This document shows, one piece after another, positions 55,087 to 63,955 of a DNA stretch of 64,000 nucleotides. How positions within the stretch are numbered: the stretch's first letter is position 1; each line of letters starts with the position of its first letter. Origin of the DNA: Pseudomonas sp. KU43P (GTDB lineage Bacteria > Pseudomonadota > Gammaproteobacteria > Pseudomonadales > Pseudomonadaceae). A program made the position numbers and the translations under genes. The stretch spans positions 1,647,501 through 1,711,500 of the forward strand of contig NZ_AP019365.1 of the NCBI RefSeq assembly GCF_033095865.1, in the 5' to 3' direction. The notes beneath the pieces are model-generated. The model was not told the origin of the DNA and made no database searches. It saw only the letters and a program-made list of their open reading frames with translations.

Positions 55087-55715
55087 GCCTGTTGGAAAAG
55101 TCGATCTACTGGGACAGCTTCTACAGCAGTCGTAAAAAGGGCGCGCCGGCGTACCCCTCGCAGTTTGCCGCGTTTGTCATCAATGAACTGGCGGATGTCG
55201 ACGGCATCATCGAGTTCGGCTGTGGCAATGGTCGCGACAGCGAATTCTTTGCCGCTCACGGCTTCGAGCTGCTGGCCCTGGATGCCTCGAAAGAGGCCAT
55301 CGAGCTGTGCCGGTCGCGTTCCGCCCATGAGCGTGCGCGCTATGTGCAATCCACGGCAGGTGAGGCACGCGACGCCCTCCAGGGCTTCCTGGCCGGCAAG
55401 CGCAAGGTGGCCGTGTACGCACGGTTCTTCCTGCATGCAATCGAGGAAGCCGAGGCCGCGGCATTGCTGGACCTGCTGGGCGTGATGCTGCCCTCCGGCA
55501 GCCAGGTGTTCTTCGAGTACCGCACCGTGGACGATGCAGCCCAGGACAAGATCTTCGGCACCGACCACTATCGTCGCTACCTGGAACATGGCAGTGCATT
55601 GGCCGGCATCGAGCGGGCAGGGTTCAGCATCGTCTACCAGATCGAAGGGCACGGCCTGGCCAAGTTCCGCGACGAAGATGCCAAGGTTGGCCGTTGTGTC
55701 GCGCAGAAAAATTGA
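55083..55715 (+). CDS. Class I SAM-dependent methyltransferase
   Basis: A 210-residue methyltransferase with motif I GIIEFGCGNGRDSEFFA (about 42-58), the acidic LLALDASKEAIEL and a C-terminal LAKFRDEDAKVGRCVAQK. It overlaps the FkbM gene by four bases (ATGA). The third methyltransferase in a row; the target is unknown and could be a carboxyl, hydroxyl or amine of the sugar. Confidence 0.83.
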   Translation: MSLLEKSIYWDSFYSSRKKGAPAYPSQFAAFVINELADVDGIIEFGCGNGRDSEFFAAHGFELLALDASKEAIELCRSRSAHERARYVQSTAGEARDALQGFLAGKRKVAVYARFFLHAIEEAEAAALLDLLGVMLPSGSQVFFEYRTVDDAAQDKIFGTDHYRRYLEHGSALAGIERAGFSIVYQIEGHGLAKFRDEDAKVGRCVAQKN

Positions 55716-55740
55716 GCAGCAGTGAACCGAGGTGAATGAC

Positions 55741-56661
55741 ATGCAGGACCTGCAAGGCAAGAAAATCGTCCTCTTTGGCGCGGGCAAGAGTGGCGGCCTG
55801 TTCATCGAGCAGAACCTGGCACTGAACATTCTGGCCGTGGCCGACAACGACCCCGGCAAGCAGGGTGGGCTGTTCAATGGCTACCCGGTGATTGCTGCGC
55901 AGCAGATCGCCCAATCCGGTTGCGAGGTGATCGTGATCACCAGCGTCTGGTCCGACAGCATCCTCAAGCAATTGGCGGAGCTGGGCCTTGACCACCTGCC
56001 GACGGTGATTCCGGGCAAGCGTGAAATGAAGGGCATGCGCGACATCCATCCCTTCTCCCACCCGTTGACCAAGCGCTTGGCCAGCGAGCTGGTGATCGCC
56101 TTGAACACCCTCACCGATGCTGCAGGCATCGATCTGTACCTGGACTTCGGCACGTTGCTCGGCGCTTTGCGCGAAGGCGATTTCATCGCTTGGGACGACG
56201 ATATCGACTTTTCCGTGAATGCCGAGCAGTTCGAGCGCCTGGTCGGCCTGGTGCGGGAAAACCGCGACAGCCTGCCGGTGCACGAAGGCGTGTTGTGGCG
56301 CATCGAGGTGATCGCCACCCATGGCGTCGACTTCGCGATCCGCATCACTTGCGACAACGCCGAGGGAAGCGACGCGATCATCCCGTTCGAGACCGACATC
56401 GCCCGCCGTGTGCGCCGCGACGGTTCGGCTGTGGTGATTGGCGCCATGCCGGAGTGGTTCTGCCCCGAGCGGCACTTCGATGGCTTCGACCCGGTGCAGC
56501 TGTTTGGCACGACGCTCAAGGCGCCAAGCGATGCCTACGGCTACCTGGATTTCGTGTATGGGGAGTGGCAGGTGCCGAAGAAGGACATGTCGTTCGCCGA
56601 TTACAACCATTCCGGCGAAGTGCTGTTCGAGCACTACGACAATTCCATTCGCGCGCTGTAA
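55741..56661 (+). CDS. LicD-family transferase with N-terminal Rossmann-like domain
   Basis: 306 residues. The first about 100 (KKIVLFGAGKSGGLFIEQ...) form a small nucleotide-binding-like fold similar to the N-terminal part of the FkbM protein before it. From about 115 is the LicD domain, with the nucleotidyltransferase-fold active site LDFGTLLGALREGDFIAWDDDIDFSV. LicD proteins attach phosphocholine or similar phospho-groups to glycans. The ATG at 55741 is favoured (GAGG eight bases before); a GTG at 55732 is possible. It suggests a phospho-substituent on the flagellin sugar. Confidence 0.83.
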   Translation: MQDLQGKKIVLFGAGKSGGLFIEQNLALNILAVADNDPGKQGGLFNGYPVIAAQQIAQSGCEVIVITSVWSDSILKQLAELGLDHLPTVIPGKREMKGMRDIHPFSHPLTKRLASELVIALNTLTDAAGIDLYLDFGTLLGALREGDFIAWDDDIDFSVNAEQFERLVGLVRENRDSLPVHEGVLWRIEVIATHGVDFAIRITCDNAEGSDAIIPFETDIARRVRRDGSAVVIGAMPEWFCPERHFDGFDPVQLFGTTLKAPSDAYGYLDFVYGEWQVPKKDMSFADYNHSGEVLFEHYDNSIRAL

Positions 56662-56730
56662 CACGCGTGCCAGGAAGCGACCGGGCCCTGCGTGGGCCCG
56701 GTCACGTTCAACGGTCAGCAGGAGTTCCAG

Positions 56731-59700
56731 ATGGTCCGTTCGTTGTTTGCCAAGCGACCCAGCCCTTACTACATCATGGCCCCGGATTACCGCCGCAGTT
56801 CGGCGGGCATCCGGGTGTTGCACATGCTGTGCGATGCCTTGATGCGAGCCGGGCAGGAGGCCTACGTCGCGGCAACTGGCATGCACCCCGGCCTGATGAC
56901 GCCGCTGCTGACCGAAGCGGTCGTCGCGGTGCACAAGGCGCAAGGGGTCGAGCCGATCATCGTTTATCCGGAAGTGGTCGATGGCAACCCGTTCAAAGGC
57001 AACGTGGTGGTGCGTTACCTGCTGAACCGGCCAGGGTTTCTGGCCAGCGTCAGCCCGTTCGCCGAAACGGATGTGCTGTTCGCCTACACCCGCGAGCTGC
57101 TGCAGCCGGGCATGGATGAGGACCGCGTGCTGTACATGCCTGCAGTCGACCTAAGCATTTTCTGCCCGCCAGCGGACAGCGCCACGCGCATTGCCGGCAA
57201 GGTCTGCTATTACCGTGGTAGAAAGTCCCAGGTCGAGATCGACCCGGCGCTGCTGGGGGCCGACGCCGTCGAGATCACCGGGCAGAGCCCAGGCTCCTGG
57301 GAAGAACTTGCCGCACTGTTCCAGAGCTGCGAGTACTTCTATTGCACGGAACCGTCGGGGCTGGCTGCCGAGGCCGCCTTGTGCGGCTGTGTCGCGGTAG
57401 TGTTGCCGGGCGCCTATGCCCCCCGCCCCCTGTCGCAGCACGAGAACAACAGCTACGGCGTTGCGTGGGGCAACACGCCGCAAAGCCTGGAGCAGGCCAG
57501 GGAAACACTGCCGTTGCTGCGTGAGAGCCTGTTGCAGCACCAGCGTACGTTCTGGACGGCGCTCGATCATTTCATCGACGTGACCCAGCAGGCTGTCGAG
57601 CTGCACCGAGCACGCGCGCAGATCAGCGAGGCCCAGCGCTGGCTGGCGCAGCGAACGCTGAGCGACGCCCAGCGTACGCAGGTCGATCACTACCTCGAAG
57701 CACGGCCGACGCTGCGTCTGGCAGTGGTGGTGGTCGACCGGCAGGGTGAGCCTGCCGCGCTGGGCAAAACCCTCGACAGCCTGGCGGCGCTCGCTGTGCC
57801 CGGCCTTTCGGTGCAGCCTTTGGTGGTGGCCGATCGTCAGGGTCTGGTGACGGCGATCAATACGCAGGTTGCCGACAGCGCCTGTGAACTGTTCATGCTG
57901 CTGGAGCCTGGCGAAACCTTGACTGCGTCGGGGGCGCTGAGCCTGGTGCTGGAGCGCGCCGCTGCACCGACGTGCCGTGCGTTGTATGCCGACGAGGCAT
58001 TGCAGGGCAGCAATGGCACGCTCGAACTGCAACTGCGCCCGGCCCTCAACCTGGATCTGTTGCTGAGCCTGCCGGCGGCCATGGCGCGCCATTGGCTGTT
58101 CGACCGTGAAGTCTGGCTAGGCCTGGGGGGCTTCGATGTCGAATACCCAGAAGCATTCGAGTTGGCCTTCATCCTGCGCCTGATCGAAGCCGCTGGCCTG
58201 GAAGACCTGGGGCATATCAGCGAACCGCTGGTGATTGGCCATGCACCGTTGTTGCAGGACCTTGCCCAGCAGCGCGAGGCAATCGAGGCTCACCTGCGCC
58301 AGCGCGGCTACGCCGCGGCGGTGGTGACCTCGCGCAGACCAGGCCGCTACGAGCTGGATTACGGCCACGACAACTGCCCGCCAGTCAGCATTCTGATCCG
58401 CGTGCAAGGCCAACTCGCCTACGCCCAACGCTGCCTGCAGAGCCTGCTCGAAGGAACCGACTACGGCAATTACGAAGTGCTGCTGCTCGACCACGGCAAT
58501 GATGATGCGGCCGTCGTGCAGTGGTTGGCAGGCATCGAGCAGATGGCTGCCGGCCATCTGCGGGTGCTGCGTTTTGCCGCCGAGATTGACCAGCAGGCCG
58601 TGTTGAACCAGGCGGCAGGTGAGGGGCGGGGCGAGTATCTGGTGTTCCTTGATGCCCAGGCCGGGGTGATCGAAAGGGACTGGCTGGTGCAGATGCTCAA
58701 CCACGCCATGCGACCTGAAGTAGGGGCCGTGGGCGCCAGGTTGATCGACGGTGATGGCAAGGTTCGCCACGCCGGCCTGTTGCTGGGGCTTGCTGGGCCG
58801 GTGGCTGCGCCCTTCGAGGGGATGGCAGGCGATGCGCCGGGTTACCTGCATCGCCTGGAAGTCGATCAGAACTACACGGCCCTGGGCGAGCAATGCCTGA
58901 TGGTGGGCCGGGAGCTGTTCGTCTCGCTGGGCGGTTTCGATGCGCAGATGGCGCCTTGGGCGCACGTCGACCTGTGCCTGAAATTGCAACAGGCAGGCTA
59001 CTTGAATGTATGGACGCCGCGTGCGCAGTTGCTGATCAGCGGCGGCGAAACAGCGCCTGCCACGGCGGAGCAGGAAGATGGCCTGTACGGCCGCTGGTTG
59101 CCGGCGATTGCACGTGATGCTTCGAGCAATCCGAACCTGATCGCGGGGGAGGATCAGCAGAGCTTTGCCTACGCTGACGCGGCGGTCTCCTGGCGCCCGC
59201 TGGCGGCCGTTACCGCACTGCCGACCGTGCTGGCACTTGGTGGCGGGGCTGGGGGGAGTCAGCATCGGCTCGAACGGCCTTTCGATTCGTTGAGTGCACG
59301 CGGGCTGATCCAGGGTGCGCGGCCTGGCAAATGGCTGGAGGTACCCGCGCTGGAGCGCTTCGCGCCTGATGCGATCGTCATGCAAGGCCCGCTCGGCCCT
59401 TCGCATGTTCAGGCAATGCGGCGCATGAAGGCCTTCAGCAAAGCCTTCAAGGTCTACGACCTGGCTACCTACCTGCCGGGTGCTCAACTGCAGGGGCCTT
59501 TCGCGCGTCAGCGGCCCGAAGATGTGCTGGCCTTGCTGCAGCTGGGCCTCGAGTGCGTGGATCGCCTGCTGGTGCCGACACCGTTCATGGCGCAGGTTTG
59601 CGATGGCTTCGCTGCCGATATCCGGGTGCTGGCCGATCGCCTTGTGCCTGAGCAGTGGGCGGGCCTGCAGAGCTTGCGGCGCTGCGATGTCAAGCCTCGG

Positions 59701-60204
59701 GTGGGTTGGGTAGGCGGCTTGGGGGAGCTGGACGATCTGGAACTGATTGCCGACGCGGTCAAGGCGTTGGCGGGCGAGGTGCACTGGGTGGTGCTGGGCA
59801 GTTGCCCTGAACACCTGCGGCCGTACCTGCATGAGATCCATGCAGCTGTGACGCCTGCCCAGTATCCCGGCAAGCTCGCTTCGTTGAACCTCGACCTGGC
59901 GGTGGTGCCGTTGCGAGACAGCCTGTTCAACCGTTGCAAGAGTCATTTGCGTCTGCTGGAGCATGGCATTTGCGGTGTGCCGGTGATCTGCAGCGATATC
60001 GAAGCGCACCATGGCGATCTGCCGGTCAAGCGGGTGTCCGACGAGGCCGCCGCGTGGGTGGAGGCAATCCGGCTGCATGCCGGCGACCTGGACGCCGTTG
60101 CGCAGCTCGGCGATTACCTGCGCCAATGCGTATTGCAGGGCTGGATGCTGGACGGGCCTGCGCTGACGCAATGGCGTGACGCCTGGCTGGGGGCGGCATC
60201 ATGA
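56731..60204 (+). CDS. Giant modular glycosyltransferase (GT-B / GT2 / GT4-like)
   Basis: About 1157 residues. The N-terminal region (1 to about 300) looks like a GT-B transferase (YYIMAPDYRRSSAGIRVLHMLCDAL; EPSGLAAEAALCGCVAVVLPGAYA). A GT2-like middle follows from about 325, then a GT2 domain from about 550 (PVSILIRVQGQLAYAQRCLQSLLEGTDYGNYEVLLLDHG; EVGAVGARLIDGDGKVRHAGLLL). The GT4-like C-terminus (RVGWVGGLGELDDLELI; NRCKSHLRLLEHGICGVPVICSD) is closely parallel to that of the gene at 37746. CAGGAGTTCCAG precedes the ATG at 56731. It could add several sugars to flagellin in turn. Confidence 0.85.
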   Translation: MVRSLFAKRPSPYYIMAPDYRRSSAGIRVLHMLCDALMRAGQEAYVAATGMHPGLMTPLLTEAVVAVHKAQGVEPIIVYPEVVDGNPFKGNVVVRYLLNRPGFLASVSPFAETDVLFAYTRELLQPGMDEDRVLYMPAVDLSIFCPPADSATRIAGKVCYYRGRKSQVEIDPALLGADAVEITGQSPGSWEELAALFQSCEYFYCTEPSGLAAEAALCGCVAVVLPGAYAPRPLSQHENNSYGVAWGNTPQSLEQARETLPLLRESLLQHQRTFWTALDHFIDVTQQAVELHRARAQISEAQRWLAQRTLSDAQRTQVDHYLEARPTLRLAVVVVDRQGEPAALGKTLDSLAALAVPGLSVQPLVVADRQGLVTAINTQVADSACELFMLLEPGETLTASGALSLVLERAAAPTCRALYADEALQGSNGTLELQLRPALNLDLLLSLPAAMARHWLFDREVWLGLGGFDVEYPEAFELAFILRLIEAAGLEDLGHISEPLVIGHAPLLQDLAQQREAIEAHLRQRGYAAAVVTSRRPGRYELDYGHDNCPPVSILIRVQGQLAYAQRCLQSLLEGTDYGNYEVLLLDHGNDDAAVVQWLAGIEQMAAGHLRVLRFAAEIDQQAVLNQAAGEGRGEYLVFLDAQAGVIERDWLVQMLNHAMRPEVGAVGARLIDGDGKVRHAGLLLGLAGPVAAPFEGMAGDAPGYLHRLEVDQNYTALGEQCLMVGRELFVSLGGFDAQMAPWAHVDLCLKLQQAGYLNVWTPRAQLLISGGETAPATAEQEDGLYGRWLPAIARDASSNPNLIAGEDQQSFAYADAAVSWRPLAAVTALPTVLALGGGAGGSQHRLERPFDSLSARGLIQGARPGKWLEVPALERFAPDAIVMQGPLGPSHVQAMRRMKAFSKAFKVYDLATYLPGAQLQGPFARQRPEDVLALLQLGLECVDRLLVPTPFMAQVCDGFAADIRVLADRLVPEQWAGLQSLRRCDVKPRVGWVGGLGELDDLELIADAVKALAGEVHWVVLGSCPEHLRPYLHEIHAAVTPAQYPGKLASLNLDLAVVPLRDSLFNRCKSHLRLLEHGICGVPVICSDIEAHHGDLPVKRVSDEAAAWVEAIRLHAGDLDAVAQLGDYLRQCVLQGWMLDGPALTQWRDAWLGAAS

Positions 60205-61247
60205 GGCAGGACTCGGCCGAGGCCTTGATGGCCCAGGATATCCAGCGCATCGCCACGCATGTGGACCTCACTGCGTTGTCGGGCCAGCACCTGCTGCTGA
60301 CCGGCTGCACCGGTTTTTTCGGTAAATGGTTGCTGGTGATGCTTGCCATGCTGAACCGCAATGGCGCGGCGATTCAGGTAACGGCGGTCTCTCGATCGCC
60401 CGAGCAATTTCTCTGCCGGTATCCGCAGTATGCCGATGCGGCCTGGATCCGCTGGCTGCAAGCCGATGTTCGCGCTCTCGATGGGGTGCTGGCGGGCGTT
60501 CGGGTTGACGGCGTGATCCATGCCGCCACCGATACCCTCGGTGGCGGTCAGGCGGATGCTCTGCAGCTGTATGACACGATCCTGGGGGGCGCGCGCAGTG
60601 TCTTGGAATTGGCCGTGCGCAGCGGTGCTCGGCGTGTGCTGTTCACCGGCAGTGGGGCGCAGTACGGTGCCCTCCCATGGGGATGTCCGGTAGCGGAAAG
60701 CAGTGCTCGCGCCTGTGATAGCACGCAGCCGGCCAGTGCTTATGCCGAAGGCAAGCGCGCACAGGAAACCCTTGCTGCGCTTTATGCGCAGCGCCACGGC
60801 CTGGAGGTGGTCTTCACTCGCTGTTTCGCGTTTTCCGGGCCTGGATTGGCACTGGACGCGCATTTCGCCATCGGCAACTTCGTTCGCGATGCCTTGTACC
60901 AGGACGAACTGGTGCTCAACTCCAGCGGCAGTGCGGTGCGCAGCTATCTGTACGGCGCGGATCTGGCCGTCTGGCTGCTCGCCCTGCTGGCCAGAGGGGA
61001 GGGCGGGCAGGCCTACAACGTCGGCTCCGACAAGGCATTGAGCATCGCTGAACTGGCCCATCGAGTGGTCGCGCGGCTGGCACCCGGCAAGCCGGTGCGC
61101 ATCCTTGGGCAGGACGCAGCAGCGCAGGCGCGCTCCTACTACGTGCCGGACATCGCAAAGGCGCGCGCGCTGGGTCTGGATGACTGGACGACACTCGATC
61201 AGTCCATCGACAGCATGGGGCGGTGGGCCGCTGCATTGGACCGCTGA
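60201..61247 (+). CDS. NAD-dependent sugar epimerase/dehydratase/reductase
   Basis: A 348-residue extended short-chain dehydrogenase with NAD-binding GCTGFFG (about 34-40), a catalytic Thr/Ser region (VLFTGSGAQYG) and YxxxK (YAEGK), then SYLYGADLAVWLLALL and the C-terminal GQAYNVGSDKALSIAELA. The start overlaps the preceding transferase by four bases (ATGA). If a two-carbon branch is added by the TPP enzyme, a reductase is needed to finish the side chain (YerF in Yersinia), and this is the best candidate by location; the fold alone does not prove that. Confidence 0.85.
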   Translation: MRQDSAEALMAQDIQRIATHVDLTALSGQHLLLTGCTGFFGKWLLVMLAMLNRNGAAIQVTAVSRSPEQFLCRYPQYADAAWIRWLQADVRALDGVLAGVRVDGVIHAATDTLGGGQADALQLYDTILGGARSVLELAVRSGARRVLFTGSGAQYGALPWGCPVAESSARACDSTQPASAYAEGKRAQETLAALYAQRHGLEVVFTRCFAFSGPGLALDAHFAIGNFVRDALYQDELVLNSSGSAVRSYLYGADLAVWLLALLARGEGGQAYNVGSDKALSIAELAHRVVARLAPGKPVRILGQDAAAQARSYYVPDIAKARALGLDDWTTLDQSIDSMGRWAAALDR

Positions 61248-61489
61248 ACCGGGCCTGCCTGCAGGCAATGGCCACCCATCACGCGATGATTCTTGCCCGT
61301 GGTTTCACTTGGGCGACAAAAAGCGCGTGACTCGGGAGTCAGAACGGGCATCTTCACTGTATATTGTCGAAACCGGGAACCGTCGTGTCGCCCGGACACA
61401 GCGTCAGGGATAGGGCCTGCACCCATCGCCTGGCGTTTTGCCGTTTAGGCCACGACGGGCATTTCGCTGTTACTGAATTGGGAAGCCAT
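61248..61489. other. 242-base gap before the KAS III-like gene
   Basis: No gene recognised. Contains GACTCGGGAGTC (61329-61340, short inverted repeat) and an AT-rich TGTATATTG near 61358 that could be a -10 element. A TGG-TTTCACTTGG-GC sequence near 61303 has sigma-54 spacing but a poor -12 core, so it is not claimed. Confidence 0.3.
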
Positions 61490-62425
61490 ATGATTGGCAT
61501 TAAAAGCATCGCCAGTTACGTGCCGACTGAAGGCGTGGACAACTACGCCCAGGGCGCGAAATTCGGCAAGGACCAGGATTTCATCTTTGGCAAGATCGGC
61601 TCCACGTTCTTGCCACGCAAGGAAGCCGCCCAGGAAACCTCCGACCTCTGCGTCGAGGCCGCCAGGAACCTGTTCGCTGCCAATCCATCGCTGGACCCGG
61701 CATCCATCGACGCCGTGATCGTCGTGACCCAGAACGGTGATGCCGAGGGCCTGCCGCACACGGCCGCCATCGTCCAGCACAAGCTTGGCCTGTCGACCGC
61801 CATCGCCGCCTTCGATATTTCGCTCGGTTGCTCCGGCTATGTCTATGGCCTGTACGCGATGAAAGGCTTCATGGAAGCCGCAGGCTTGAAAAATGGCCTG
61901 CTGATCACCGCCGACCCTTACTCGAAGATCGTCGACCCGGAAGATCGCAATACCACCATGTTGTTCGGCGATGCCGCTACCGCGACCTGGATGGGCGAGG
62001 GCGCCAGCTGGCAGTTGGGCAAATCGTTGTTCGGCAGCGATGGTGCCGGTGCCGAGCATCTGCGCACTACCGATGGCAAGTTCTTCATGAACGGCCGTCA
62101 GGTCTACAACTTCGCCCTGGTCAAGGTGCCGGCGCACCTGAAGCAGCTGCTCGAAGCGAGCGAGCTCAGCGCCGACGACATCGACCTGTACTGCCTGCAT
62201 CAGGGTAGCGCGGCCATCGTCGATGCCGTTTCGGCGCGCTTCGATGAGGGCGAGCACAAGCAGAAGTTCGTTAAGGACATGGTCGAAACCGGTAATACCG
62301 TTTCGTCGAGCATTCCGCTGCTGCTGGAAAAGCACGTGATGGGCTCGCAGCACAGGCGCATTGCCCTCAGTGGTTTTGGCGTAGGGCTGTCGTGGGGCTC
62401 GGCGATCATCGAGCGTCAGAACTGA
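61490..62425 (+). CDS. 3-oxoacyl-ACP synthase III-like enzyme (KAS III) linked to flagellin glycosylation
   Basis: The 311-residue thiolase-fold condensing enzyme keeps the KAS III triad: Cys114 in DISLGCSGYVYGL, His in YCLHQGSAAI (about 243) and Asn in GNTVSSSIP (about 273). In pseudomonads a homologue sits just before fliC in the flagellin glycosylation island (OrfD-like in P. aeruginosa) and is thought to make an acyl group for the glycan, not membrane fatty acids. The ATG at 61490 (MIGIKSIASYVP) has GGGAAG before it; upstream codons are non-conserved. A terminator follows. Confidence 0.88.
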   Translation: MIGIKSIASYVPTEGVDNYAQGAKFGKDQDFIFGKIGSTFLPRKEAAQETSDLCVEAARNLFAANPSLDPASIDAVIVVTQNGDAEGLPHTAAIVQHKLGLSTAIAAFDISLGCSGYVYGLYAMKGFMEAAGLKNGLLITADPYSKIVDPEDRNTTMLFGDAATATWMGEGASWQLGKSLFGSDGAGAEHLRTTDGKFFMNGRQVYNFALVKVPAHLKQLLEASELSADDIDLYCLHQGSAAIVDAVSARFDEGEHKQKFVKDMVETGNTVSSSIPLLLEKHVMGSQHRRIALSGFGVGLSWGSAIIERQN

Positions 62426-62442
62426 TCGCTCGCCAGCCTTGG

Positions 62443-62478
62443 AAAAAGCGCCACCCCCTGCAGGTGGCGTTTTTTTTT
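62443..62478 (+). terminator. Terminator after the KAS III-like gene
   Basis: An A-rich run, CGCCACC, a 7-base loop, GGTGGCG and a T9 tract. It separates the glycosylation island from fliC. Confidence 0.92.
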
Positions 62479-62568
62479 CGCCTGCGACGGCGTCCGCCTG
62501 GATTCTGGCGTCAAACCCTTGATTTCATTGGGCTGGCAGGATGCCAGCAATTTTTTTTGAAAAATCCC

Positions 62569-62595
62569 TAAAGCAACCCGCCCTGACGACGATAA
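62569..62595 (+). promoter_or_regulatory. Sigma-28 (FliA) promoter of fliC
   Basis: TAAAGCAA, an 11-base spacer and GACGATAA closely match TAAAGTTT-N11-GCCGATAA. The roughly 80-base leader that follows carries the ribosome site ACGAGGAATTCGTC before the ATG at 62678. Confidence 0.92.
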
Positions 62596-62677
62596 CAATT
62601 ACGAAGGTTCTCTGTGCCGCACCCGGCGAATTGCCAAGGCCGGAAGCCGTAGTACCCAATCCAACGAGGAATTCGTC

Positions 62678-63526
62678 ATGGCTTTGACTGTTAACACCAA
62701 CACCACCTCCCTGGGCGTCCAGAAGAACCTGAACCGTGCTACCGACGCGCTGGCCACCTCGATGACCCGCCTGTCCTCCGGCCTGAAAATCAACAGCGCC
62801 AAAGACGACGCTGCCGGCCTGCAGATCGCTACCCGCATGACCTCGCAGATCCGTGGCCAGACCATGGCGATCAAAAACGCCAACGACGGTATCTCCATCG
62901 CCCAGACCGCTGAAGGCGCGATGCAAGAGCAGACCAACATTCTGCAGCGTATGCGTGAACTGGCCATCCAGTCGCGAAACGACTCCAACAGCGCCGACGA
63001 CCGTATCGCCCTGGACAAAGAATTCCAGTCGATGTCTTCGGAACTGACCCGTATCGCCAACAGCACCCAGCTGAACGGCAAGAACCTGCTGGACGGTTCG
63101 GCTTCGACCATGACCTTCCAGGTTGGCTCGAACACCGGTAGCGTCAACCAGATCACCATCAACCTGACCCAGAAGTTCGACGCTGCCTCGCTGGGTATCG
63201 GTTCGTCGATCAACATCCAGGGTTCCAGCAGCACCCTGTCGGAAACCAACTACAGCGCCGCTGTTGCTGCCATCGACACCGCTCTGCAGACCATCAACAC
63301 CAACCGTGCTGACCTGGGTGCCTCGCAGAACCGTCTGACCAGCACCATCAACAACCTGCAAAACATCAACGAGAACGCCGAAGCCGCCCGTGGCCGTGTA
63401 CAGGACACCGACTTCGCTGCTGAAACTGCCCAGCTGACCAAGCAGCAGACCCTGCAGCAAGCTTCGACTTCGGTTCTGGCCCAGGCCAACCAGCTGCCGT
63501 CGGCAGTACTGAAGCTGCTGGGCTAA
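62678..63526 (+). CDS. fliC: Flagellin FliC (short type)
   Basis: Filament subunit, exported by the flagellar apparatus. 282 residues. The conserved D0/D1 N-terminus (MALTVNTNTTSLGVQKNL) includes the flg22-type immune epitope at 30-51, with core INSAKDD. The C-terminal D1/D0 runs AARGRVQDTDFAAETAQL to the end LPSAVLKLLG. The middle, about 145-200, is short and very rich in Ser/Thr/Asn (GSSINIQGSSSTLSETNYSA). It lacks the large D2/D3 domains of longer Pseudomonas flagellins. The Ser/Thr surface is where O-glycans from the upstream island would be attached. Confidence 0.97.
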   Translation: MALTVNTNTTSLGVQKNLNRATDALATSMTRLSSGLKINSAKDDAAGLQIATRMTSQIRGQTMAIKNANDGISIAQTAEGAMQEQTNILQRMRELAIQSRNDSNSADDRIALDKEFQSMSSELTRIANSTQLNGKNLLDGSASTMTFQVGSNTGSVNQITINLTQKFDAASLGIGSSINIQGSSSTLSETNYSAAVAAIDTALQTINTNRADLGASQNRLTSTINNLQNINENAEAARGRVQDTDFAAETAQLTKQQTLQQASTSVLAQANQLPSAVLKLLG

Positions 63527-63540
63527 TCTGCCTAGTTGCT

Positions 63541-63578
63541 GGCGGGGAAGTGCTCTTGCGGCGCTTCCCCGCCTTTTC
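63541..63578 (+). terminator. Terminator after fliC
   Basis: GGCGGGGAAG (63541-63550) pairs with CTTCCCCGCC (63564-63573), followed by TTTTC. It probably lets only part of fliC transcription reach flaG. Confidence 0.87.
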
Positions 63579-63595
63579 ATTGCGAGGTGGTGGAC

Positions 63596-63955
63596 ATGGA
63601 CATGAGCGTCAAGCTGAACCTGTCTTATCCGGCCGCACGTTCGGCCGAGCAGGTTGCCGAAAAGCCGGTTGTCCGGCAAACGGAGCAGGTTAAGACCGAA
63701 GACGACAAGAAAGACCCATTGGCGGTGCAAGATACCGACAAGGTCAAGAGCGCCGTCGCGGAGATCGAGAAGTTTCTGAAGGCGTCGCAACGCAATCTGG
63801 AATTCTCCACGGATGAAGAATCCGGCAAAATCGTTGTCAAAGTCATCGCAACCGATAGCGGTGAGCTGATTCGTCAATTGCCCTCGGAAGAGGCGCTGCG
63901 GATCGCCCACAGCCTGAGCGATGTCAACAGTGTTCTGTTCGACGCCAAGGTATGA
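63596..63955 (+). CDS. flaG: FlaG family protein
   Basis: Small protein encoded after flagellin that affects filament length in pseudomonads. The 119 residues have a charged, disordered N-terminal half and the FlaG domain at the C-terminus (KSAVAEIEKFLKASQRNLEFSTDEESGKIVVKVIATDSGELIRQLPSEEAL). The ATG at 63596 is preferred (GAGG eight bases before); an in-frame ATG at 63602 is possible. The usual fliC-flaG-fliD order would put fliD just beyond the window; the last 45 bases hold no start I can support. Confidence 0.92.
   Translation: MDMSVKLNLSYPAARSAEQVAEKPVVRQTEQVKTEDDKKDPLAVQDTDKVKSAVAEIEKFLKASQRNLEFSTDEESGKIVVKVIATDSGELIRQLPSEEALRIAHSLSDVNSVLFDAKV

Noticed and set aside
61295-61320. Possible sigma-54 promoter before the KAS III-like gene
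   Set aside because: GG and GC are ten bases apart, but the -12 core reads TGGGC instead of TTGC and there is no supporting context.
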